Source: an uncultured Anaerococcus sp.
GTDB lineage: Bacteria > Bacillota_A > Clostridia > Tissierellales > Peptoniphilaceae
Direction of reading: 5' to 3'
DNA: 9,607 nucleotides
Assembly (NCBI GenBank): GCA_902488555.1
Contig: CABTWT010000042.1
Location: 1 to 9,607 of the forward strand
In this document: piece by piece, positions 1 to 5,595 of the stretch
Numbering within the stretch: position 1 is the first letter of the stretch
How the letters are laid out: each line of letters starts with the position of its first letter
The notes under the pieces: generated by a model
Databases searched by the model: none
The model's input: the letters and a program-made list of their open reading frames with translations, nothing else
What the model was told of the DNA's origin: nothing
Made by a program: the position numbers and the translations under genes

Positions 1-1
1 G

Positions 2-532
2 AAAGTTGACGCATCTCACATATTAGTAGAAGATGAGGAAACTGCTAAAGAAGTAAAACAAAAATTAGACGATGGAGAAGACTTTGCAAAATTAGCCAGC
101 GAATACTCTAAAGATACTGCCAACAAGGACAAGGGTGGCGATTTAGGAGAATTTGCAAAAGGACAAATGGTTAAAGAATTTGAAGAAAAAGCTTTTGCAA
201 TGAAGAAAGATGAAGTAAGTGATCCAGTTCAAACTCAATTTGGTTGGCATATCATAAAAGTTAACGATATTAAAGAATCTGCAGAAGATTCAAAAGAGCA
301 AATCAAGACTTTATTAGCTAATGAAAAATACAAAAATTACTTACAAGAATTAAGAGATGGCGCAGATGTAGTTACTGAAGATTCTAACAGTACAGAAGAA
401 GAAAATGCTGACAGCGAAGAAAATGAATCAACAACAGAAGTTGAAACAGAAGAAAATGCTGATTCCAAGGAAGAAGCAGAAACTGAAGAATCTGATGAAG
501 CCGATAAAGATAAAGAAGACAAAAACAACTAA
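2..532 (+). CDS. PpiC/parvulin-type peptidyl-prolyl isomerase (PrsA-like foldase), 5' partial
   Basis: This is the C-terminal part of a parvulin-family peptidyl-prolyl cis/trans isomerase; the reading frame is open to the window edge, so the start, signal sequence and N-terminal chaperone region are missing. The visible domain opens with ASHILV (conserved His codon at 17-19), continues through the GGDLGEF motif and closes with FGWHIIKV (second conserved His at 248-250), so both parvulin-signature histidines are present. Family members fold secreted proteins outside the membrane, either as PrsA-like lipoproteins or as membrane-anchored forms; which applies here cannot be seen. After the domain comes a 52-residue tail (codons from 374) in which 25 residues are Asp or Glu, containing an internal duplication. 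The gene overlaps the next lipoprotein gene by 38 bp in another frame, implying co-transcription. The domain call is secure; export and the name prsA are inferred. Confidence 0.9.
   Translation, partial: KVDASHILVEDEETAKEVKQKLDDGEDFAKLASEYSKDTANKDKGGDLGEFAKGQMVKEFEEKAFAMKKDEVSDPVQTQFGWHIIKVNDIKESAEDSKEQIKTLLANEKYKNYLQELRDGADVVTEDSNSTEEENADSEENESTTEVETEENADSKEEAETEESDEADKDKEDKNN
397..462 (+). repeat. 15-bp direct repeat in acidic tail of the PpiC gene
   Basis: The 15-base sequence AGAAGAAAATGCTGA occurs at 397-411 and again at 448-462. The 51-bp period is exactly 17 codons in frame and encodes EENADS both times. The tail probably grew by an in-frame duplication that has since diverged in its second half. 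Low-complexity GAA-rich coding could also produce part of this by chance. Confidence 0.6.
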
Positions 533-1412
533 GCTATTATTAGCCTTACTTGTAATAATAAGCTTAAGCTCTTGTAATAATAAAAAGGAATATAAAAATT
601 CTATAGCCGTAGTTGGTGATGTTCCTATAAGTCAGGAATTATTTACCAAAGAGCTTGAGTATTATCAAAAGTTTTATAGCAAAAAATACGGCGAAGATTA
701 TTTGGATATTGAAGTAGCTAAGGGTAAGACTAATAATGATATCTTACAAGAAGAGTTGACTGATTCTTTGATTAAAGATCAACTTATGCTAAATGACCTA
801 AAGGCAAACAATATTAAAGTAGATGATTCAAAGGCAGCAGAATTAAGAAATGACTTGGAAGATCAGCTAGGTGGGAAAGATTCCTTAAAGGCTAATATTA
901 CTGCCATTGACTTAAGTGAAAATGACTTTAGTGATGTTTTATATAGAGATTCTATAAGAAAGCAACATTATGATTATTTCATAAACCATAACAAAATAAA
1001 AGATAGTGAAATTTTGGATTACTACAAAAAAAACGAAAAATACCACAGGATGTACAAGTATGATGTCCTAGTTTTTGACAATGAGAATGAAGCAAAAAGG
1101 TTCAGGGAGAAGATTAAATCTTCCGATGATTTTTACCAATATGTCAAAAATCTCATCAAAAATTATGATGTCATAAGATCGGATTTTGCATATATAGATG
1201 ATCCAAAAATAGAAAAAGCAAATGTTAGCAAAAAAGATGAGCTAAGTGATGTCTTTGAATTCGATGATAAGTTTATGATTTTGATGATTAATTCTTATAA
1301 TGAAAATGAGAATGAATTATTAATCAAGCTTAAGGAAATATATTTGAAAGAAAGTTACGAAAAATATCTAAATAATTTGACGAAAAAGACTAAAATTAGG
1401 CTTTTTGTCTAA
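495..1412 (+). CDS. PrsA/SurA-like lipoprotein with degenerate parvulin domain
   Basis: A predicted 305-residue lipoprotein. The start at 495 is chosen because it gives a classic type II signal peptide: a lysine-rich n-region, a hydrophobic stretch (residues 14-24) and the lipobox LSSC with the lipidated cysteine at residue 27 (codon 573-575). The same frame is open up to 405, but starting there buries the signal sequence. Residues 30-150 look like a SurA/PrsA N-terminal chaperone region ([14 protein letters not shown], then charged helices). Residues about 187-305 align by eye with the parvulin domain of the gene just upstream: KYDVLVF with ASHILV, DFAYI with LGEF, and FMILMIN with WHIIKVN. 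In this alignment the two conserved histidines are replaced by Asp190 and Met261, so isomerase activity is doubtful and a chaperone-only role is the likelier inference. No good Shine-Dalgarno lies close to 495 (GGAAGAAG sits about 19 bases away), so translation may depend on the upstream gene. The family assignment is moderately sure. Confidence 0.75.
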   Translation: MKPIKIKKTKTTKLLLALLVIISLSSCNNKKEYKNSIAVVGDVPISQELFTKELEYYQKFYSKKYGEDYLDIEVAKGKTNNDILQEELTDSLIKDQLMLNDLKANNIKVDDSKAAELRNDLEDQLGGKDSLKANITAIDLSENDFSDVLYRDSIRKQHYDYFINHNKIKDSEILDYYKKNEKYHRMYKYDVLVFDNENEAKRFREKIKSSDDFYQYVKNLIKNYDVIRSDFAYIDDPKIEKANVSKKDELSDVFEFDDKFMILMINSYNENENELLIKLKEIYLKESYEKYLNNLTKKTKIRLFV

Positions 1413-1420
1413 TATAAGTC

Positions 1421-1449
1421 TTGAAAAAAGGCAAATTGTTTTGTATAAT
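1421..1449 (+). promoter_or_regulatory. SigA-type promoter for the HU gene
   Basis: A -35 box TTGAAA (1421-1426) and a consensus -10 box TATAAT (1444-1449) are separated by exactly 17 bases. The predicted transcription start near 1456 leaves a leader of about 42 nt before the HU start codon. It lies just after the lipoprotein stop codon, so HU can be expressed independently of the foldase genes. Confidence 0.8.
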
Positions 1450-1497
1450 CAAGTATAGAGTTAAACAGAATTATATATTTGATTTATAGGAGGAAAT

Positions 1498-1773
1498 ATG
1501 AATAAATCAGAATTATTAGTAAGCATTTCAGAAAAAAGTGGACTTAAAAAAAGCGAATCTGAAAAAGCTTTAAACGCATTGATAGAAACAATTACTGAAA
1601 CATTAGCAAGTGGTGAAAAAGTTCAGTTAGTTGGTTTTGGAACATTCGAAACAAGAGATAGAAAAGCTCGTGAAGGTAGAAACCCAAGAAAACCTGACGA
1701 AGTTATTAAAATTCCAGCTTCTAAAGCACCAGTTTTCAAAGCAGGTAAAACATTAAAAGAAGCCGTAAACTAA
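1498..1773 (+). CDS. hup: HU family DNA-binding protein
   Basis: A 91-residue protein with full-length HU architecture. Its N-terminal helical dimerisation half (NKSELLVSISEKSG) is followed by the family signature GFGTFETRDRKAREGRNPRK, which contains the basic beta arm and its NP tip, and then the saddle and closing helix ending IPASKAPVFKAGKTLKEAVN. HU homodimers bend and compact DNA in the nucleoid and support replication, recombination and gene control. The start is fixed by AGGAGG at 1488-1493, four bases before the ATG. It has its own strong promoter and is followed by a hairpin terminator, so it is probably a single-gene unit with high expression. All expected regions are present at the usual length of about 90 residues. 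IHF is a less likely alternative, since Firmicutes generally carry HU-type proteins. Confidence 0.97.
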   Translation: MNKSELLVSISEKSGLKKSESEKALNALIETITETLASGEKVQLVGFGTFETRDRKAREGRNPRKPDEVIKIPASKAPVFKAGKTLKEAVN

Positions 1774-1786
1774 AATTATAAAAAAC

Positions 1787-1818
1787 AAACCGGAACTTGA
1801 AATAAAGGTCCGGTTTTT
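1787..1818. terminator. Bidirectional intrinsic terminator between HU and rqcH
   Basis: The arm AAACCGGAACTT (1787-1798) pairs with AAGGTCCGGTTT (1805-1816) with one A-G mismatch (1795/1808) around a six-base loop. On the + strand the stem runs into a T tract (1814-1818), ending HU transcription. Read on the minus strand, the A-rich stretch at 1780-1789 becomes the T tract and ends the convergent rqcH transcript. The rqcH stop codon (1817-1819) lies directly beside the hairpin. Confidence 0.85.
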
Positions 1819-3553
1819 ATATTTCTTTATATCTATCTTCCATATTAATATTTGAGTCAACAGTAATGGTTTTAAAATCTTCGTAATACACCATGCCAGG
1901 AGCAGCTCCTTTGGCCTTGTTGACATTTTTCTTTTCAGTATAATCTACATCTATCTTATTATCATTTGAAATCGATGAGTTTATAGCTGCAAGATAGGAA
2001 GCAATTTCTATATCTTCTTGATTTATATTATCTGATCTTAATATTACATGACTCCCAGGAACATCCTTTACGTGAAACCAAAGGTCATTTTTGTTTGCTA
2101 GTTTCAGTGTGATGTAATCATTTTGTTTAGAGTTTTTACCAACATATATGTCTGAATCATTGCTAGTCTTATAATGATATGGTTTTGATTTTGTATTTTT
2201 GATTTTTTTCTTATTTGATTTTTTTATCAATCCATTTTCTACCATCTCTTCTCTAAGATCATTTATATCTTCAATACTTTTAGTCCTTGATATAAAATCT
2301 TTTAGTTGTCGTAGATATTCTAAATGACTTATTTGCTTAGGTAAATCCTTTTTGGCATAGTCAACTGAATTTTTAATCTTTTTAGCTCTATTATAGAAAC
2401 TCTCAGCATTTTCCCAAGGTGTTTTTAGAGGATCTATGTTGATTGTGATTTCTTTATTAGCATCGTAGAAGTCAGAAACGATTATTTCCTTATCACCTTT
2501 TTTTATTCTATGAACATTTGCAGATAGAAGATCTCCATTCTTCCTTAAATCAGCGAGTTTTTCTTCGTTTAATATATTCGTATTCAATATGTCGATTTTC
2601 TTTTCAGTTTGTTTTATATGAGAATCAACTTTTTTAATATAGTCTGTTTTAAGCTGATTTAACCTATCGTTGGTTTTGTTATATTCATAAAAATGTTCTA
2701 TGGATTCGCTCATCAGATTGTATTGAATTTCTTGGTAGGCAAGATGGCTTAATTTTATTGTATGAAATTCTTTGACTTTTCCGTCTTCTTCATAAGAGTA
2801 GGATTCTAGATCATCATTTATAATTCTATCTTTTAAATCATATAATAGGTCATTTAGTCTAGCTTTCTCATCCTCACTTACTAATCCCCATTTTATATTT
2901 GGTTCTATACCAGCCCTATAGATTAATTCTTTTCCTATAATAGGGGAGAAACCCTGGTAATTTTGATAGAAAATTTTATAGGGAACGGCAGTATCCGCTA
3001 ACCTTTGATCCAAAGTTTTAATATCATAATCTTCTACACTAATATCGTGTTTGCTATCTTCTATGAATTCATATTTTAAACCTGGTAATAATTGTCTTAC
3101 CTGACTCATAGAAAGATTAACTCTTTTTATTGAATCAATTATCCTATAGTCATCATCAGTTAAAATGATATTTGAATGTTTGCCCATAATTTCAACAATT
3201 AATTTTTTGGATGTATCAAAGCCCATTTCATCAATTGAACTAATAGAGAAGATAACTACTCTATCCAAACCTCTTTGTGTTATATCAACAATCTTACCTT
3301 GGTTTATATGTTTTCTAAGTACCATAGTAAAATTTGGGGGTACATCAGGGTTTTCATATTTTTTATTAGTCAAATGGATTCTAGCTTCATTGTTATTTGC
3401 ACTAAGCAACAATTTATAAGCCTTACCCATTGAATAAACGTTAAATACTATATCATTTTTAGAAGGTTGGGTTATTTTTTGAATCTTACCTCCTAAAAGT
3501 GTTGTTTTTAGTTCATTTACTATTTTTCTAGTAACTATTCCGTCATAGCTCAT
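1817..3553 (-). CDS. rqcH: RqcH / NFACT-family ribosome quality control protein (fibronectin-binding-like)
   Basis: A full-length 578-residue NFACT protein, formerly annotated as fibronectin-binding protein. In Bacillus subtilis, RqcH binds obstructed 50S subunits carrying peptidyl-tRNA and directs C-terminal alanine tailing, which marks the nascent chain for degradation. Visible here are the NFACT-N start MSYDGIVTRKIVNEL; the Asp97-Arg98 pair (GLDRVV), at the same residue numbers as the pair required for tRNA binding in B. subtilis RqcH; and the EIMGKHSNIIL motif (121-131). A helical, coiled-coil-like middle (about 285-425) and a Lys-rich linker (444-457) lead to an NFACT-R domain (about 459-560) with DLWFHVKDVPGSHVI and KGAAPGMVYYEDF. 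The start is set by AGGAGGT at 3560-3566, six bases upstream on the minus strand. The gene is divergent from gmk and convergent with HU, with which it shares a terminator. No truncation is seen. The alanine-tailing role is inferred from the family. Confidence 0.95.
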   Translation of the reverse strand: MSYDGIVTRKIVNELKTTLLGGKIQKITQPSKNDIVFNVYSMGKAYKLLLSANNNEARIHLTNKKYENPDVPPNFTMVLRKHINQGKIVDITQRGLDRVVIFSISSIDEMGFDTSKKLIVEIMGKHSNIILTDDDYRIIDSIKRVNLSMSQVRQLLPGLKYEFIEDSKHDISVEDYDIKTLDQRLADTAVPYKIFYQNYQGFSPIIGKELIYRAGIEPNIKWGLVSEDEKARLNDLLYDLKDRIINDDLESYSYEEDGKVKEFHTIKLSHLAYQEIQYNLMSESIEHFYEYNKTNDRLNQLKTDYIKKVDSHIKQTEKKIDILNTNILNEEKLADLRKNGDLLSANVHRIKKGDKEIIVSDFYDANKEITINIDPLKTPWENAESFYNRAKKIKNSVDYAKKDLPKQISHLEYLRQLKDFISRTKSIEDINDLREEMVENGLIKKSNKKKIKNTKSKPYHYKTSNDSDIYVGKNSKQNDYITLKLANKNDLWFHVKDVPGSHVILRSDNINQEDIEIASYLAAINSSISNDNKIDVDYTEKKNVNKAKGAAPGMVYYEDFKTITVDSNINMEDRYKEI

Positions 3554-3590
3554 TTCTTCACCTCCTTGCTATTATACTTTATTTTCTAAC

Positions 3591-3618
3591 TTGTAATAAG
3601 AAAGGCTAAAAGTAAAAT
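3591..3618 (+). promoter_or_regulatory. Candidate promoter for the gmk-rpoZ-coaBC-priA-ftsY operon
   Basis: A -35-like TTGTAA (3591-3596) and a -10-like TAAAAT (3613-3618) are separated by 16 bases within the 85-bp divergent gap. The predicted start near 3625 would leave a leader of about 14 nt that still contains the gmk ribosome binding site (AAGGAGG, 3628-3634). The boxes are imperfect, so the exact site is tentative; some promoter is expected here because the gene upstream is divergent. Confidence 0.4.
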
Positions 3619-3638
3619 AATTATAATAAGGAGGCGTA

Positions 3639-4247
3639 ATGAAGAAAGGTTTTTTACTAGTAGTATCTGGTCCTTCAGGAGTTGGAAAAGGTACTGTCCT
3701 TCATGATCTTATGAATACACAAAAGAATCTTGTTTATTCAGTTTCAGCAACTACAAGAAATAGGAGAGATGGCGAGATTGAAGGAGTAAGTTATTTTTAT
3801 AAGACTCATGATGAATTTAAGCAAATGATTGATGAAGATGAATTTCTTGAATATGCCAAGGTACATAACAATTATTACGGAACTCCAAAAGAATTCGTAG
3901 AAAGAAAAATTAATGAAGGTAAAATTGTAGTTCTTGAAATAGATGTCCAAGGTGCAGTAAATGTCAAAAAAAATACTGATAATGCTGTTTTCATTTTCCT
4001 AGCTCCACCAAGCCTATCAGAACTTAAAAATAGGATAGTAGGGCGAGGCACCGAAACAGAACAAGATATTAATGTTAGAATGAAAAATGCTAGAAAAGAG
4101 CTTGAGTACATCAAGTACTACGATTACCTTGTTATAAATGACCACATTAACTCAGCTATAAACTCTGTAAACGAGATTATTAATGCAGAAAAACATAAGG
4201 TTTTTAGAGAAGAAGATTTTGATATAAAGGAGATTTTAGATGAATAA
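3639..4247 (+). CDS. gmk: Guanylate kinase
   Basis: A 202-residue guanylate kinase, which phosphorylates GMP to GDP with ATP in the cytoplasm. It has the P-loop GPSGVGKGT (residues 11-19), the GMP-binding region SATTRNRRDGEIEGVSYFY with the typical TTR and GE..G..Y residues, the EYAKVHNNYYGTP segment that closes over GMP, and the IDVQGAVNVKK segment. The family usually has 190-210 residues, so it is complete. A strong AAGGAGG site four bases upstream fixes the ATG. It is the first gene of the rightward cluster and overlaps rpoZ by 8 bp. In Firmicutes gmk commonly precedes rpoZ, which supports the call. GMP kinase also affects the GTP/(p)ppGpp balance, but no regulatory sequence for this is visible here. 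Confidence 0.97.
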   Translation: MKKGFLLVVSGPSGVGKGTVLHDLMNTQKNLVYSVSATTRNRRDGEIEGVSYFYKTHDEFKQMIDEDEFLEYAKVHNNYYGTPKEFVERKINEGKIVVLEIDVQGAVNVKKNTDNAVFIFLAPPSLSELKNRIVGRGTETEQDINVRMKNARKELEYIKYYDYLVINDHINSAINSVNEIINAEKHKVFREEDFDIKEILDE

Positions 4248-4425
4248 CCCATCTTTTAAGAAGCTATCAGAAATAAGCCCAAGTAGATACGACATCTGTA
4301 TGATGGTATCAAAAAGAGCAAGAAGAATCGTAAGTGGTTCTGCTCCACTAACTAAAAAACTTGAGGCAAAGCCAGTTACACAAGCCCTAAACGAAGTAGT
4401 TGAAGGTAAAGTTTGTAAGAAATGA
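4240..4425 (+). CDS. rpoZ: DNA-directed RNA polymerase omega subunit
   Basis: A 61-residue omega subunit, which helps assemble and stabilise RNA polymerase by clamping the beta' chain. The diagnostic elements are PSRYDICMMVSKRARRIV (SRY followed by the K-R-A-R helix) and KPVTQALNEVVEGKV near the end. It is slightly short for the family, mostly at the C-terminus, but both conserved helices are present. The start at 4240 is supported by AAGGAG at 4227-4232 with a seven-base spacer; it begins inside the last codons of gmk and its own stop overlaps the coaBC ATG (ATGA). Translation of the three genes is therefore probably coupled. The position between gmk and coaBC matches the usual Firmicute order. 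Confidence 0.95.
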   Translation: MNNPSFKKLSEISPSRYDICMMVSKRARRIVSGSAPLTKKLEAKPVTQALNEVVEGKVCKK

Positions 4426-5594
4426 TTAAAGGAAAAAATATTTTACTAGGAGTTACTGGAGGTATAGCTTGTTATAAAGATCTTGAGCTATGCTCAAGGC
4501 TTATAAAAAAGGGTGCCAACATAAAGGTGATTATGACTCCTAGTGCGACAGAATTTGTAAGACCCTTAGCTTTTGAAACAATGGCTAGGTCTGAAGTTTA
4601 CTCAGATATGTGGGAAGGTCACCATGATATAGTTCATCATATTGATTTACCTAAATGGGCTGATGTAATGCTTATAGCACCGGCTTCAGCTTCAACTATT
4701 GGCAAAATGGCAAATGGTATTTCAGATAACTTCCTTACAGCAGCGTATTTAGCTTGTGCCAAGGATGTTATCATAGCACCATCTATGAATACCCAAATGC
4801 TACAAAATCCTGCCACTCAAAAAAATATTGAAACTTTAAAGTCTTATGGCGTTAAGGTCATAGCTCCAGAATCAGGAATCCTTGCTTGTGATACAATAGG
4901 TGACGGTAGGATGGAAGAACCTGAACAGATTGTAGAATACTTGGAAGACTACTTCACAAATAAAGATTTGCTTGGCAAAAATATAATAGTGACTGCTGGA
5001 CCAACTATAGAGCCTATAGATTTTGTAAGATATATTACCAATCATTCATCAGGTAAAATGGGCTACAATATAGCAAACGAGGCTAAAAAAAGAGGAGCCA
5101 ATGTAACACTTATATCTGGACCTGTTAAACCTTTCGAAATAGCTGGTATTAATCGAATAGAGATAAAAACAAATGATCAGTTAAAGGATGCTATAGAAAG
5201 TAATTTTAGTGATGCAGATGCATTAATAATGGCTGCAGCGCCTGTAGATTATAAGGCAAGTGAAGTTAGTGATAAGAAAATCAAAAAATCGGGATCCAAT
5301 TTAAATATGGAATTTATCGAAAATACTGATATACTTAAACATTTTGGATCAGTAAAAACTAAGCAAACCATTATTGGATTTGCTGCAGAAACTGATGATT
5401 TGATTGATAATGCAAATAAAAAACTTATATCCAAAAATGCTGATTTTATTATAGCCAACGATTTGAAGAAAGAAGGCGCTGGTTTTAACACTGAAACCAA
5501 TATTGCAAGTATTATTTCTAAAGATGAAGTCATAAACCTCGATATAATGACTAAGGAAGAATTAGCAAATAAAATATTAGATTTAGTTAGGTGA
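4422..5594 (+). CDS. coaBC: Bifunctional phosphopantothenoylcysteine decarboxylase/phosphopantothenate-cysteine ligase
   Basis: A 390-residue fusion catalysing two consecutive coenzyme A steps: CoaB joins cysteine to 4'-phosphopantothenate and the FMN enzyme CoaC decarboxylates the product to phosphopantetheine. The CoaC half (1-178) shows the FMN-binding GVTGGIACYK, a catalytic-type histidine at residue 73 (HHIDLPKWAD), PASAST (88-93), PSMNTQM with Asn123, and the active-site cysteine Cys156 in ACDTIGDGRM. The CoaB half (about 184-390) shows VTAGPTIEPIDFVRYITNHS followed by SGKMG, the AAAPVDYK segment, a KIKK lysine cluster (286-289) and GFAAETDD. All catalytic regions appear intact and the length is normal. 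The start overlaps the rpoZ stop by 4 bp with only a weak upstream SD, indicating translational coupling. The PASAST motif is more often PASANT. Confidence 0.96.
   Translation: MIKGKNILLGVTGGIACYKDLELCSRLIKKGANIKVIMTPSATEFVRPLAFETMARSEVYSDMWEGHHDIVHHIDLPKWADVMLIAPASASTIGKMANGISDNFLTAAYLACAKDVIIAPSMNTQMLQNPATQKNIETLKSYGVKVIAPESGILACDTIGDGRMEEPEQIVEYLEDYFTNKDLLGKNIIVTAGPTIEPIDFVRYITNHSSGKMGYNIANEAKKRGANVTLISGPVKPFEIAGINRIEIKTNDQLKDAIESNFSDADALIMAAAPVDYKASEVSDKKIKKSGSNLNMEFIENTDILKHFGSVKTKQTIIGFAAETDDLIDNANKKLISKNADFIIANDLKKEGAGFNTETNIASIISKDEVINLDIMTKEELANKILDLVR
5589..5594 (+). promoter_or_regulatory. Putative ribosome binding site for priA at the coaBC stop
   Basis: AGGTGA corresponds to the 3' half of the extended consensus AAGGAGGTGA complementary to the 16S rRNA tail. 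With that alignment, the AUU codons at 5596 and 5599 lie about 4 and 7 bases from the GG pair, both usable spacings. It overlaps the last coaBC codons and its TGA stop. It helps decide that priA translation begins here and not at the ATG at 5698. Confidence 0.5.
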
Positions 5595-5595
5595 G

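Noticed and set aside
405..494. In-frame upstream extension of the lipoprotein gene starting at ATG 405
   Set aside because: It reads the acidic repeat in another frame as Lys/Gln-rich low complexity and would place the lipoprotein signal peptide internally; the ATG at 495 gives a proper type II signal.
337..528. Open minus-strand frame encoding a serine-rich peptide
   Set aside because: It is the antisense of GAA/GAT-rich acidic codons, which read as TTC/ATC and TCT/TCA on the other strand; there is no SD and no known domain.
515..532. Possible programmed -1 frameshift (AAAAAC) fusing the PpiC protein to the lipoprotein
   Set aside because: Moving into the lipoprotein frame needs a +1 shift, the heptamer does not fit X XXY YYZ, and the second protein has its own signal peptide.
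1387..1410. Hairpin AGAC-AAAA / TTTT-GTCT at the end of the lipoprotein gene as a terminator
   Set aside because: The stem is weak and AT-rich with a mismatch, and no T tract follows it.
3165..3419. Plus-strand open frame of 84 codons inside rqcH
   Set aside because: It is fully antisense to conserved NFACT-N coding, lacks an SD, and its hydrophobic composition is what antisense of charged AT-rich codons produces.
3571..3576. ATTATA (TATAAT on the minus strand) as the rqcH -10 box
   Set aside because: It would start transcription inside the AGGAGGT ribosome binding site, and the -35 position (TTATTA) is poor; it was too weak to list as a promoter.
3622..3627. TATAAT as the gmk -10 box
   Set aside because: Transcription would begin around 3634, past the SD and only a few bases before the ATG; the boxes at 3591-3618 fit better.
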